From the NCBI GenBank assembly GCA_013397935.1, contig VZRN01005010.1, positions 2,306,403 to 2,370,402 on the forward strand: 64,000 bases of DNA. Reading direction: 5' to 3'. Of this stretch, positions 1 to 12,989 are shown in pieces; positions within the stretch are counted from its first letter, which is position 1, and each line of letters starts with the position of its first letter. The DNA comes from Dasyornis broadbenti (Eukaryota > Chordata > Aves > Passeriformes > Dasyornithidae). The notes under the pieces are model-generated. The model did not search any database, was not told where the DNA came from, and worked only from the letters and a program-made list of their open reading frames with translations. The position numbers and the translations under genes were made by a program.

Positions 1-1740
1 AAAAAAAAATTGGTTGGTCTGAATTTTTAACCAGCGTAATTTCAAAAATACTTTTCTCATGGTGCTGACACACTGCTGTTCTGTCCTGAAATGCAGAAGT
101 CAAGGACCAGGCTTTATTTCTGTCCTTGACTTTTACACTACAAGTGGTGTTAATGGGTGGAAGAACACTAAGATAAGTTGATTTCTGGAATGTTGTTTTA
201 ATGCAAATACAGCAATGCCCATTCAACAGCACAGATTGCAGCAAACATCTTATACTGGCTTTATATCAATTGCTGTCAGAAGGTGCATCCTCCATTCTCT
301 CAGTACTTGAAGAAAGCAATCTGAAAAAAATAAGACTCTTCCAATTACACTTCAAATTTTATATCCCACTTGCTGAATATCATCCACAGAACTGGGCAGG
401 TTGAGAAGATCCTCAGATAATCTCAAGCATCACTAGTTTAAATTGCCTTAAATCGTCCTATGCTTTACCTTTTCCTGTATTGTCATGAGTGATGATGTGT
501 GCCAGGTGGATTCGGACTCCTAGTTTTTTGCCAGTCTCTTCTAGATAAATTCAGGTGAGGTGTGAGGCTATCAAACGCAGCTAGCATAGCATGCTCTGCC
601 TGTGGTCATGTTGTTTTAAAGTTCACCAAACTATTTTACTATTCAAAATGTCTTGTTAAAGTTTGAACCAATGTGTCTTGTTGAAAATATGTCAGTTTAT
701 CTTCCTATTACTGAAGTCCTAAAACACCAGAAATTTTGAATTCATCAGAGCGCTTGAGGTAGACCTGATCTTGCTGTCTCAAAAATTGTTAGAATTTACC
801 AAAATAAAAACGAGTTGGGAGGAATCTGTTTCAATAGCAAAGACTACCCTACTTCATGTGAGGGTTATAAAAAATGCTTCATAAAATCACCACCCCTGCA
901 GGGTTGTCTGAGCAGACTTTAACCTTCTAGTTAAGCATATGTATAAATGTTCATATGGATGAAGACATTTGTCTCCGAGCATTTGGTCGAGGGATGATGT
1001 AGATGAGCTGAAGATCAGCTTTCCTCACTGCAGGTGAGGCCATGTGTGCAAGTCTTACAATGCCTGTAACATGGGATGCACACCGTGCCTCTCTTCCTGA
1101 CATGGAGGCTTCTCATGTTGGCACAGGCCACACTCAGTCCCCAAAATCCTGTGTTAATCTTCAGACTAACTAGCTGCTGCTGTGTCTTCCTGTGAGTTGG
1201 ACCCATTTATCTGTCACAAAGAAAGAAACAAAAAAAAACGAGTATGATTGAAATGCTTTTGTGGCACAAAGATAATGAAGGCAGTAGGATTTCTAAAGTG
1301 AAAGCTGTAGAAAATTTTTTGTCAGAAAATCTGAACTAGTAAGTAAGGGTCTTGTTTTGGGGTTTTTTAAAGCAGGAGGAGAGGTGAGAAGAGGAGGAAT
1401 GGCTGTTAATATTTAACAAGTTCTGCCTTACCATCAGAGAGTCAGAGCTCAAGTCCTAAGCCTGCAGACTCTCCTCAAAGCTGCATAAGGACTCAAATTT
1501 TTCACAGTGCCCTAAATCTGCTGAAGACTAGGAGCAGGCTTTGATGAGAAACTATTAAAACAAGCACCTTGCACTCATATTTGAGGAGTACAGGCATCAT
1601 GTGTGGGCCTCTTTTTTTCAGGGAGTTTACTTGCCTTTCTTCTTGAATCCTACTTTCCCATAGAACTGTTATCCTGAATTCCTGCCTCATGACTCTGTGA
1701 AATACTTCATTGCCTCAGAACCTGAAAAAGCCTTTTCCGC

Positions 1741-1741
<1 letters not shown>
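1..1741. other. unique non-coding sequence
   Basis: AT-rich sequence in which all frames are short and broken. An octamer-like ATGCAAAT lies at 201-208, at the start of a 67-codon open frame that shows no recognisable family. I see no repeat family, splice-flanked exon or RNA gene here. Confidence 0.5.

Positions 1742-1781
<40 letters not shown>
1742..1781. repeat. poly-A homopolymer, about 40 nt
   Basis: An uninterrupted run of A follows a C-rich junction (ccttttccgcc). It could be the tail of a retroposed transcript. However, no AATAAA lies in the 10-30 bases upstream (the nearest ATTAAA is about 190 bases away), and the preceding 250 bases match no family I recognise. A simple homopolymer is the safer reading. 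Confidence 0.85.
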
Positions 1782-1784
<3 letters not shown>

Positions 1785-1950
1785 AGAGGATCAACTCAAA
1801 CCCTACCATATTTTTAAACCATCTTTAGGACTAGAAATTACAATGAACATAAAAATGCATTTTGAAAAAAATCTACAAATACTCTGTTCATTTTCTCAAG
1901 CGGACACAAGGTCCTGTACACTTTGTTCTCAGTAAATGGATGTTTAGCTT

Positions 1951-2036
1951 TAAACACTTGAACAGTCCCACTGAGTTAAATAGGACTACTTGGCCACTTA
2001 AAGTTAAGCACTTAAAGCTAAGAATGTGCTTTCCTG
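1951..2036 (+). repeat. old dispersed repeat with palindromic core, copy 1
   Basis: The segment reads ACACTTGAACAGTCCCACTG, then a GTTAAATAGGAC arm, then ACTTAAAGTTAAGCACTTAA. The core (AGTCCCAYTGA...TAGGACT) is an imperfect palindrome. The same word order recurs at 30311-30390 and, more loosely, at 4293-4325 and 5325-5357. I know this pattern as an old interspersed repeat seen across sauropsids but cannot give its database name. The homology is read by eye. Confidence 0.5.
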
Positions 2037-4017
2037 GTATATTGCTAGTACAGTGGCAAGATTATCAGCCATTTGCAAGCACAAGTCCAATTACTTTCAT
2101 TTTTTTTTTAATTTTTCTTTTCTTGGTTATTTTCATAAGGAAGGAACAGTGCAGAAATTTCAAAGGTAAAATATTATGTTTGAAAATTGAAATATTTCAA
2201 TAGGAAAAAGCTTTTATAATACATCATGGAAATTGTATTTTGATTGCTTCATGCTTCCCTATTCTGTACTGCCTTGATTGTTTTTCCATCAGGAATTTTG
2301 ATGGCGAGGAAAAGCAATGTATGAGAAGAGATAGCTGTCCTTAAGGCACCTGACCTGTGGGCTGTGATAGAAGTCTAAGTTAGGTAAATATGCCTACTGT
2401 AAGTGACCATCAAAGCCTTCCGAAATGAAAATATTTTACCTTTAGAACATAGAGTCGTAAGCTTCCAAGAGCTCTGTGAAGAAATAGGTTTTTTTAAGGA
2501 GAGGAAGAGTGTGCTGATCAGCCATACTTACAAAATGCATATACAAGAGGTACAGCACGAGACATAGTAATCTATTGATTTTTTTGCTTGGCCTTGTGCA
2601 CAGTGTTGAATGACCTCATTTCAAAATGTTCCATGATCGTTGCAATAAAAACTGTCAGAGCTGTCATCAGTTTCAAAATGCCTACATTAAAGTATCATTT
2701 TATCTGGTTTTAGGATAGGTGTATTTAGGGCAAGCATAAATAAAATGAGGCATGCCCTAAAATCCTTTATTTAACGGATTGTGACTAGCTGTTTCCGCAG
2801 ACACACAGCATTTAATAAAGGGCTTATGTTATTGCTGCAGCTTGAATACATACTTGGAAAGGAAGAAAAAGTGTTTTCCTTTTTAGTTGCTTCATAGGCC
2901 AGTGACCTTTATAAATGACAGCAAATCTCTGCTGAATGAAGGATGAGGGAAAAGGGGAAAACATTAAGATATTTTGTCCTACTTTTTTGTGGCATGTTGA
3001 AAACAATCACAGTGCCTATTTGTCATGTTCCAGCTTTGTCTCCCTTTTGCAGTAGTCTCTGACAGGCTGAATGAAGAAAGTCTAAGTGAAGATGAATTGG
3101 CAAAGGTATCACTTCTGGTCTGTCTAATTCTGAAGCAGATGAAAAATATATATAATACCAGGATGTTAAAGTGAAGGAAAAATTATCATCAAGGGACAGC
3201 AGGGATAAAATAGAAATCCTTTGGGCAATTTTGGCAACAAATGAATAATCCAAATGTGTTTCTTGTAATACAAGGTCTTCAGTCTTCGTGCTATTTGTAA
3301 CATCACAATAACAAGCAGGCTGTTCACAATGGAAAGGAGTGAGCAAGATGAACAAACTCAGAAATAATAGTTCTTAGAACAGAGGAAAACATGAAAAAAA
3401 ACCTTAATATAAGTGCTTATTTGTACTGAAAAATTGTTTTCACGGGGAGCATGTGCTTCTGTTTTTGACTCATGCAAAACCAGACAGGGGAAATATTCAG
3501 AGAAGCAGAAAAATCCTGCCTCAGCTGTGGGATTGATGGGATGAATACCACCACTCTTTCATGCAGGTGCTGTATGCCTGAAAGTCTAAAAGAGTTTGAT
3601 GATGCTGGGGAGCATGACAAGGGCCATTGGAAGCTGTCCTTGTGCAGTCCACACCCTGCCAGGAGTGTGGTATCCAGCCAAATGCCAGTGCCCAGAGGAT
3701 ATACCCTGGTGAGCCCTGCTTGCCAGCTTCCCTCTTCCCTTCACTACCTAAAGCAAATGTTCAAGGTCTCGTAACGGGGCTCACCAGGAATGAGGGGCTA
3801 AGGATCATGTCCTGACCATATTCTCTTATTCAAAAAGGGAAAAGGGATCTCCAGACCTCAGTCCTGTGCAAGAAAACCCTCCAATATATTACCGTTTTCA
3901 CAATGTGCAATCACTGAGCTACTAATCCTGCTTCCTTTGTGCAGTCCAGTGGCAAGAAAGCTATTCAGCCACACTTGTGCATGCACACAAAAGCTTGCTC
4001 TCTCCTTCTCTCTGTAG
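2037..4017. other. unique non-coding sequence
   Basis: No gene is recognised. The 3472-3774 frame starts at an ATG and runs 100 codons but has no family motif. A 12-bp perfect inverted repeat (CCTGGTGAGCCC) sits at 3705-3716 and 3777-3788 with a 60-base loop, about what chance allows in a window of this size. Confidence 0.45.
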
Positions 4018-4110
4018 ATTCAGGCTGGAGACATATTTTTCCATAAATAACAATACCATCATACGTAAACTCTTGACAATTTACTATAGGCAGATTGTGA
4101 GCAAGACAAG
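4018..4110 (+). other. exon-like segment with strong splice signals
   Basis: A pyrimidine-rich run ending in ctctctgtag precedes position 4018, and the segment ends ...GACAAG before GTAAGTT at 4111. Both are close to the vertebrate acceptor and donor consensus. The segment is 93 bp (a multiple of three) and one of three frames is open across it, which is weak coding evidence at this length. No homologue is recognised. It could be an exon of a non-coding RNA, a cassette exon of an unseen gene, or a chance pair of signals. Confidence 0.25.
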
Positions 4111-4149
4111 GTAAGTTCAGAGAGATGAACTGAGACACCTTTACGCAAA

Positions 4150-4330
4150 AAGGTCTTGATTGTCTTCCCCTGAGTACTGATGAAAATTTCATTAGTGGCT
4201 TCAGTCTAAAAATGAGTAAATCTTAGTTAACGTATCAAGTAAAGAAAATTAAAATTCTGATTTTATTCAAAGCTGGTTTATACTAGCCTTTTCCCATGCA
4301 GTTCAGTGGAACAATTCTCGGCTAACAACA
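4150..4330. repeat. diverged repeat, first member of a pair
   Basis: The segment carries AGGTCTTGATTGTCTTCCCC, a TTAGTGGCTT word at about 4190, and CAGTTCAGTGGAACAATTCT near its end. The same words in the same order occur about 1 kb downstream at 5180-5355, at roughly 65-70 percent identity by eye in the best 50 bases. The end of each copy also resembles the palindromic core of the dispersed repeat at 1951. It is either an old tandem duplication or two insertions of one ancient family. Confidence 0.4.
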
Positions 4331-4512
4331 CTTTCAAACTAGATTCAAAGCTTTATCTTCTATAGCTCTAAAGAGAAATATCACATCTGAAAATAAATCT
4401 AGAGCATTAGAACTACTTGAAAGTTTTCAGTAAGGATTCTGGCTCCAAAATTGTTCTTTACAGAAAACAAAACAAACAAACAAAAAATTTAGAAAAAAGT
4501 CTTGGTGTTGCC

Positions 4513-4532
4513 TTTTTATTTTTTTTTTTTTT
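4513..4532. repeat. T-rich run
   Basis: Five T, one A, then fourteen T. A GTT-rich stretch follows at about 4580-4606. Simple sequence only. Confidence 0.8.
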
Positions 4533-5179
4533 AATGTTTATGTTCAAGGTTTCCTAATGTTTATTGGAAATATTATGGACTTTTTTGTTGTTGTTGTTTT
4601 TGTTGATTTTAGCAAAAACAAACATCTGGATATCCACAGGGATATATCCAACTCAGCATTTAAAAAAAAAAAAATTGCAGATGCTTATATTTTGCACACA
4701 AATTGCCAAACCCCCAAAATGGATCTGTTTCAAACAGTTTCAAATGTAAATTACGTCAAGAAGTTTAAAATGTGTCATGAAAGCTCACATTCTCTTTCAG
4801 CCACCTGCACAGACTAATTGATGTTACCTCATCTCTGACTTTTTTACAAACTGAATTTCTGCCACAGTCACTGTTATTATGAACTTGCTGCCTGTTCACG
4901 AGGAGTAGTCACAAAGGGAATTTAACAAACAGAGGAATGACAGTGTCTCATTGAAATTTCTCTCCCACAAAATTGGTATGAGGCAGAGAGTGTTGGAGGC
5001 ACAGAGAGGATTATCTTCAGGTTGTAGATTGATAGACACCACACAGCCTGATCTTACGGGGCAATGTCTGTGACAGTCACTTCATACAGCCAGACCTTAA
5101 TACACTCTCTACAATGTTTCTTCAGGCCTGTTACACCAGGGAATGATGTCACACAATGCTCTGACACACGCGTTATTGA

Positions 5180-5355
5180 AAGAAGTCTGATTACCTTTTC
5201 CTGGATGTTGATTAAAGTTTTGCTAGTGGCTTAAATGGAAATTTTAAAATCCGAAGTTAACAAATCATACCGAGCCATTGAAGTTTTGGCTTTATTTCTA
5301 ACAGCTTTATACGTGCTGGTGTGTCCCCAGTGAGTTCAGGGAACTATTCTTGATT
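5180..5355. repeat. diverged repeat, second member of a pair
   Basis: Shares ordered words with 4150-4330: AAGTCTGATTACCTTTTCCT, CTAGTGGCTT, then AGTTCAGGGAACTATTCT. There is no similarity beyond about 5360, so the duplicated unit is roughly 175 bp. Confidence 0.4.
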
Positions 5356-8300
5356 AATGGCCCAAGAAAATTATCATGGGTGGCAAGCTCAGCATGGAAA
5401 TCAGTATTCTGATAGCTACACTAGTGGGAACAAAATTTCAATAATGTGATATAGTTATGCTTATTAGGCTTATCACCTATTACAAATGCAAGTGAAAGTC
5501 CCTACTGCACTCACCTTATTTGATTTCAGGAACCACCAAGACACTGGATGAAAGACAGCAACTAAGTTTCATTTTTCACACCCCTCCTCCACAGGCACCA
5601 ATAGTTCATCTATCCTGAGATGACATCCTAGCTTGTGTGGGCAAAAGGATTTTCCAGTGACTAGATCATTCCCAGCCCAGGACACGTCCTTCAGCTTCAG
5701 CTTCATGCTCTTGATTTTCCTGGTGGAAGGTCACTTATTGTTACTGTGTACTCTGCTGGGTGTCTTCCTTTCTTCCTGCAGAACTGTGCAGGGTCCTGAG
5801 CATCGCTATCCTTAATCCCCTTCTCTTCTTCTTCTGTCCCATATCACTGCACACGCTCATCCATGAGTAAAATTTCACCTCTTGCCTTTGCACTGGCAAT
5901 CTGCACAATAATCTGTACCCTGCTTTCTCTTCCAGACCAGATTTTGGTCTAAGGAAAAAATTCAGCTTGTCTCTGTAGCTGTTCACTACCAATCTCAATG
6001 GCAAAAACAAAATTCCTATTTTTTGCCACCAAGCCCTCATCAACACCACCACCATTATTGTTCCCACTGTTCAGGCTAGTGTCAGGCATCATGTTCAGCA
6101 CAGCTTATTCCTTGGATTCACACATTTAGGGAACAGCAATGTCTCATAAGTTGTCATTATTAAGATAATGCCTTTCCTGTCCATGTAAGCACCAAAAATT
6201 TGTCATTCTGTCATCCTTTGTTTGGGGCCTCAACTGCTGCAGGTTACTTTTCTCTGGCTTTGAAAAATGTATGTTTGTCCTGAGGACGTGCATGCAGAAT
6301 GCAGCTGCAGACAGTATTTCTTATGCTGTGGCACTGTCTGTCTTCACTGCTGTGAGAGACGCTTGGCTCCCAATTCTCTGCTGTGAAAAGCATTCTCTGC
6401 ATCTCCTCGTTTGTAAAGAGTGCTCAGGCTGGTTCCTAATGCTCTGTCTTTCAAATGTAATTTCACATTGAAATAAAGCTCCCAGTGAGCTGAGCCACAG
6501 CCATGGTCCACCCAGGATTTTCCTCTTTCTGCAGCTTTGTTAAGGCCAAAGAAGTGGGTCATTCAGATCTCTCCACTGTCTCTTGCCTAATTCTTTAAAT
6601 CCTATGGGAGCAGAAAACTTTGCTCTGATGTGGGGTCCTTGACTGTGTACTCAAGTACTACCAGTAATAATCTGGAAAAAAAATAGAAAACCTGCTATGC
6701 CAGAGCAGAAATATTCTTTCTTAATAGCCCTGCCTAGAAGGGGAGTTGAGGATCACTGTCCAATAACTGTCTACTTAACACATGGCAACAATTACAGCTT
6801 GAAAAATAAGACAAAAGTGAAATGCTACTTTTTCATCCATCTTAAATTCTTTCACACATAATGAGACAGGTGAAAAATGTTTTACTTGGAGGAAGATGTC
6901 GTTCCTGAAAGCTCTTAGTCGCTAATTACAGAGAGGCTTTGCTTTGTAGCATACTTGATGTCAATTCTTCAGTAAATTCTGGTTTTTAAAAAATAGTTGT
7001 TAAATTAATTGATATGTGATTAAGTTGTCTTTTTTTTCCCTAGGATTTCTGTGTTAAAGTATTTTTCTTGGCATTGTAAATCTATTCATGTTCAAAAAGA
7101 TTTATCTGTAAGGGGGTTGTTTTAAGAAGTTCAGAATGTTTTAAAATGTTCAAATTTGATAAATTAAATTATGCTTAAAGAAATAGGTATATACACTACA
7201 TCAGGCTGGACACTTCTCCATAACAGGCAAAACATCCAAAGATTTTGTCTTGCCTCACAATTGCAGTGCTGAGCTAATACCTGGGCTATCCTACAAAGTA
7301 GATTTCATGGGTTTTGACGTTATGTACCCTAAGGCATGTCTGCAGTAAACAAAGAGGGATAAAGACTCCACCAGGATGTAGCTGAATTTAAGGTGTAGTG
7401 GTTACCATTCTGTCCTCACTTATTCTAGTGCAAAGAGTTGTAGCAGTGAAGCTAGTCGTGAATTTTGTGCCTCAGTTTTTGACTATCTAATAGGAGTAAT
7501 ATTGCCTTTCACTCTGTTTTCTATTTAGGCTGACGGTGATTTGGAACAATAATTATTTTAACTATGCATATGAGTCATACCTATAGTAATAGGGCTCATC
7601 TTTCAGGTATTTCCCAATGCTATTGTAGTACATATTCATAAATATTTAGAATTCTTTAAAAGGAAATTATTTTGTGATAACTTAGAAGTCATGTTTAATT
7701 TTAAGCAATTTCCTTGAGATTTTTGCTCTCGTTGCCCTGTTAGTTCTTCTACAGTTTCTTTGACTGCAAATAAAATTGAGAGCATTGTTACTTTTCCCTC
7801 TGGAAAACCTGGGCTATATGTTCTAGGTGGCAGAGTTGAATTCAATCCTGGCTTCAGTATTTGCCCTAGTTTCTTCTTGGTTGCAAAAGGGAAAAACTAA
7901 GTACTTCAGACAGATTCTGCCAAAGAGATAATGGAGAACTTCTGTGGAGATTGTAGTTTTAAGAATGTTTTTTTTCTTCCTTTTGGAAGTGTCAGAATGA
8001 ATGAATGAAAACATAAACCTCCATTCCTCACGAATTCTTCTTAATGTAGAAATTCCATGTTGGTCTGGGGTGTTTTTTGAATCTTCTTGTCCTCTTTGAA
8101 GCAGGTCTGAATTGAGCACGTAGCTTTTGCAAAACCATTTTTCAAGGACGATATGTTAGGAATCATTAAAAGGTTACAGGTTTAGTTCTGCTCTGACCAC
8201 TCATTTTGTTCTGCAGAAAGCCCAAGGATGATGGGGATGCATGAATTTACAATAGAGACTGCTTAAATGTCCTCACCCTGCGGTTTGATAGTGGTGAATA

Positions 8301-11300
8301 ACCAGCAAGATAAGTGACTTCAGTGTGAGTAGGAAAGGAGGCTAACTTAGTGGGCAGAGTGGGTCAGAAAATGCCTTTTCTCTGCTGGAGCTGAAATTTC
8401 AAAACTAGCAAGCGCTTGATGAGATCTTTTCCCTCCCAAAAGAAATCATTATCCAGTACAGGATTTTAGACAAAGTAGGGCAATAATCTGATTAAAAATG
8501 GGTAATTCCTGTGAATTCCTGAATCTTCCTGTGAAGATGGGAAAATCTCAAAATGGATATGACTATTTTCTGGGGAATATAGTGAAGCTATGCAAAAAAT
8601 AGTTTAGGCGTATGATTTCCTTTACATCTTCTTTTCGTCTGCAGACCAGCAAAAGCCTTGTCCGGTACTTTTGGTATTGTTAAAATTCATTAGACCTCCC
8701 TGTAATGGAGAGCAAGAAACTTTTTTCTTCTCCTAGAAATGGATTTTTCAAAACACTCTGGTGGGTCTTGCATCAGTCCATATCTTTGCACAGCCTAATA
8801 ATAATGGAGAGGGAAAAAAATAGCAAGCTTGTATTTTATATGAGGTAATGTTGGTATAATTATATGAGGTAATTCTTGAAGGCCACAATACTTAGTTTGC
8901 TGTTCCTAGGTCACAGTTTCCAAGGTATTTTGGTGATCAGGTGAAACTGTAGAATCAGGCTGTTCTGCTGTGCTACCTTTATCACTATAAAGCTGTTCTC
9001 TAAAGGTACTTAACAATCTGAGGTATTGATTTAAGCTTCCTGATTAGCAGTCTGATATAAAACACAGGGAGTATAAATCTTGTGTAATATTTGAACAGGG
9101 AGATAAATGCTGAAGCTTCCAGATAACAATTCTTGCCTTTCTGGAGGAAATGGTGCTGTGGTAGAGTAAGCTTTACACATTTAAGAGCATATTTCCAAAA
9201 CATTTATTGCAAACTTAACTATATTGTGGTTCATTTTGATCTCTGGAATAAAATTGTGAAAATTAATTTATCTGTCTGAGGTATTAAGTGAAAATCTTCT
9301 CATTTCTTTTAGTAAGTAGCTTTTTTGGGCAGATATATGTAGTTATGATATAAATGATTGACATTAAAAAGTCATAATTTATCAATAGATATAAAATGCA
9401 GTGATATCTACAATGCTTTCCTTAACACTTGAAGAATACAAAGCAACTGCAGTAATTCAGATGCTGAGAGACAGCAACTACTGGTGAATTTTGACTTTTT
9501 TTTAATGAGACTCACTGCAAGCCTTAAATGTCCTCTGTTCTTTCCACAAGTTCATTGAAAGAAAAGTAAAAAAACCAACACACAGAACCAAACCAAAAGA
9601 AAACCTAACCACCAGTGAAATTTCTAAGGGTATTAATTTCTATTTGATATTTACTGAGGCATAGTCCTTTCTCACTGCTTGAGAGTGTATGCAATCTAAC
9701 AGCATACACTGCTTCAGCAGAATTACAAATAAATCCACAGAAAGACAATAATTTTGCTGACAACTTGTCTGTATGAACCCGCTTCTTAGGGTGCCTTTTG
9801 ACAAAAGTAGCCCTTGCGGGTTAAGTTTAGCCTAAAGGAACCACATCAGAAAATTACTTGGATAGCTGTTGCGAGCACTTTTTAGAAGGCTTCCCCTCCT
9901 GCTACATCTCCTGGTGCCAGGTGATCCTCGGGTGAAATTCCTTGTCTAAATTTATCTATGTCCAGGTCACTGACATTTGCTCTTTCACAAACATTATCAT
10001 TTAGCTTCAATTTAGCTCTTTCCCCTTCCCTTCAGACAGAAAGGTCTGTCTGACTTTTCTTCTCTACCCTTTCAGAAAGGAAAGCTGTGAATTGATGGGT
10101 TCCAAAAACAAGAAAGAACCCTTCCTCATATGAATTATGGGGTAGTTACAGACAATACAAACTAACACAATTAGTAAGTCCTGTGGGAAGACAAGATAGA
10201 TGTTCTTCTGCCTTGTGCATCATCCACAGAAAAACAAACACCCCCCTCTCCGAAAACCCCAAAGCCACATTACTAGTTTAATTACAGTTTCCGAATTATG
10301 ACTGTTGTTAGTGACACGTAGATGGAGAGACATCACAGCTAGATTTTTTTCTTTTTTATGTCAAGTTGAACATGACATTTTGACATCTGGGAAATCAAGT
10401 TATAACTTACAAACTGAGCAAATCTAATGTGTAAGTCATGGAAAGAGAATAAACACAGGTGACTGAAATGTCATTTTCCTGAATAATTTTTATGGCCAGG
10501 GCCACATTTAAATGCAAAGTAAGGGTTCAGTCCAGTGATCAACCCAGGAACAAGATGCTGCTGGTGTATTAATTGACCTAATAAAGTATTCTACCTTAGG
10601 CAGCCTTTGTCTACATCCATTACATTACAGAGCAACCAGTCAGTCAGAGTAGTTATAATTCACACTCACAAAAACTGTGTTAAAATAATGGATGTGACAT
10701 GTCAGCCTATATAAACTGCCAAAATGGAGCCAAGAAATCCACCCCTGAGTCAATAATACTTTGAAATGTAGGGGGCAAGACTTAATCACCCCATTCTTAA
10801 TTCATTTTGTTTTACCTGCGTCACAGTAATGAATGTCGTACAAGCAAATGATGCTTCCTCAGTTGCTTCAGGATGATAATTAAAGCACTATAACTTCCCT
10901 TTTCAAGAGATTATTTTCTATTTGATGAGTTCTTTTATTAATATTAGTTTAAATATTTTTTTCACAAATCCTGTGTCAGACATGTTTCTCAGGACAGGTC
11001 ACTAGAAAAATACTTGGTAAGGTCTTGTGATTTTTTTAGGTTCAGTGCAACCCATTTTAGGGTTAGGCAAAACTCCAGCTCACTTATATTAAGGGTCCTT
11101 GAAAATCTTGAACTCTTCATATGGAATGCATTGATAGGTAAGTGGTGACATACGTGCCTTTTTATTAAACTTAAAGTATTCTGATTTGATTGGACTGTTG
11201 GTGTCCCTGGAAGGTAGCTGGTATCTGCTTAAGGGCACAGAAAAACCCACCTCCCTATCTGTTCTTAAATTTCAGGGAGATAAAGTTTGCTGTCATGGAC

Positions 11301-12400
11301 TGGAGAAAATGTAATTTTGCCCCCAATGTTTAAAATGCAATCAGGAATCCCAAGGCAAACTGGCAAAATAGAATATGGAAAGCTTTAGAAGAATACAACT
11401 TAGGTGAGTAGCTAGGGTGAAAATGCTAGCTTTCCCTCTTCAGCATATAAAATGGTGAAATGTTTTCCTAAATTAATGTGATTTTTGAATTATCATCCCA
11501 CAGCCAAGCCTAATAAACACAAGATAGGTCTCTATTCCCTTCCACTCTTTCATGGATATGAGGGTAGTTTGATAGAAAAGCACGACACCTCACTAAAGTA
11601 AAAGTGAAAACACTTCTGTTTAACTGTGCAACTTAATCTTTAGTAGTTAGACCTGGAAAGAGTGTCTGGCTTCCCTGAAGGAGGAAGATTTTAAAAAAAA
11701 ATCGTTTTCTTATTTGAATTAGCACACAGTTTTTGCTTTCTGATTTGAAGTTTCACAATTATTTTTGTGAATGACCTGAACTGTCAAGATGTCCTCATGG
11801 GAAAATCTGTCACCCTCAAATGTATTGCTAAAATACAATATTTGGTTTTGATTTGGTCTTTAGAACCCCATAACACCCGTGAGTTTAGTCTAAAGATATG
11901 TGTCCTTCGGATTCTCAGCTCCAGGGGTTACTCTAAATATTTCAGTCTAGCCACAAATTTTCAACATCTCCCTGTGCTGGGCTCTGAAAATGCAAATATC
12001 TAACTTGTTTTTAAGGCAGTAGAATTACTAGAATGTGCAGAATGTATTGTTTCTCTGTTTCACAATTTGACTTTTAAATCTAGTTCTGATAGGGAGTTAA
12101 TGCTTATGAACTAAGGATTCATCTCTTCCTACTTACACCTGCTCCCTCATCTTATGACAAGAAGCTTAACGTTTTAATATGATTTTTTTCCTTCTCATCT
12201 GAAAAAGATAATAACCTCCAATCTCTTGCTTCCAACATGGTTATAAATTTCCTGACTTGTAGTCCACATTGCCAGGCACGTTCATTAAGTCTACGTGTTA
12301 AACATCAAGTGAGGCTGAACAGCTCTGAAAGCTGATCTGTAGTTTGGAGCTTGATTCATATTTTATGCTGAAGGAAAAGTTTTATTGTGCAAATCTTCCA
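5356..12400. other. unique non-coding sequence
   Basis: No gene, RNA or recent mobile element is recognised in about 7 kb. Minor items are a 14-bp direct repeat (TTATATGAGGTAAT) at 8836-8849 and 8860-8873, a short TTAGGGTTAGG at about 11057-11067, and a splice-flanked segment at 11276-11403 (acceptor ...aaatttcag, donor GTGAGTAG) that has stops in all frames and could only be non-coding. The open frame at 11767-12003 is not family-like. Confidence 0.45.
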
Positions 12401-12989
12401 GATCAAAAGCAGTGTGGCCAGCAGGTCAAGGAAGGTGATTCTCCCCCTCTACTCTGCTCTGCTGAGACCCCACGCGGAGTGTTGTGTCCAGCTCTGGGGA
12501 CCCCAAGCATGAGAAGGACATTGAGATTGTTGGTGTGAGTCCAGAGGACGCCACAAAGATGATCAGAGGGATGAAGCAGCCTTCCCATGAAGACAGGCTG
12601 AGCTGGTGTTGTTCAGCCTGGAGAAGGGAAGGCTCTGGGGAGACTTTACAGCAGCCTTCCAGTACCTAAAGAGGGCCTCCTGGAAAGCCAAAGAGGGGCC
12701 TTTCACAAGGGCATGTAGTGACAGGACAAGGGGAAATGGCTTTAAACTGACAGAGGTTAGGTTTAGATTAGATATCAGGAAGAAACTTTTTACTGTGAGG
12801 ATGATGAGGCACTGGCATAGGTTGCCCAGAGAGGCTGTGGATGCCCCATTCCTGGCAGTGTTCAAGGCCAGGCTGGATGGGGCTTTGAACACCCTGGTCT
12901 AGTGGGTGGCATCCTTGCACATGGCAGAGGGGTTAGAGCCGGACAATCTCTAAGGTCTCTCCAACCCAAACCATTCTATGATTCTGTGG
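12401..12989 (+). mobile_element. CR1 LINE, 5'-truncated 3' end
   Basis: This is a retroposon fragment of the chicken-repeat-1 family, the dominant avian LINE. The sequence passes in order through the hallmark 3' segments: AGTGTGGCCAGCAGGTC, GTCCAGCTCTGGGGACCCC, AAGACAGGCTGAGCTGG, GACAGGACAAGGGGAAATGG, then the conserved GATATCAGGAAGAAACTTTT and GGTTGCCCAGAGAGGCTGTG. It ends with CCATTCTATGATTCTGTGG, the typical 8-bp-period CR1 tail. Translation at 12606-12902 gives FRLDIRKKLF, the CR1 C-terminal signature. The endonuclease and reverse transcriptase regions are absent, as usual for CR1 5' truncation. I found no clear target duplication. Frames are broken, so it is a dead copy. Confidence 0.93.
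12606..12902 (+). pseudogene. CR1 ORF2 C-terminal remnant
   Basis: A 98-codon open stretch inside the CR1 copy. The downstream half (GFKLTEVRFRLDIRKKLF onward) matches the conserved C-terminal tail of CR1 ORF2. It lacks the catalytic domains and is not a functional gene. Confidence 0.7.

Noticed and set aside
1502..1781. Processed pseudogene ending in the 40-nt poly-A
   Set aside because: No recognisable coding sequence upstream, no polyadenylation signal at the right distance and no target duplication seen.
3705..3788. 12-bp perfect inverted repeat
   Set aside because: One such pair within 100 bases is roughly expected by chance in 64 kb.
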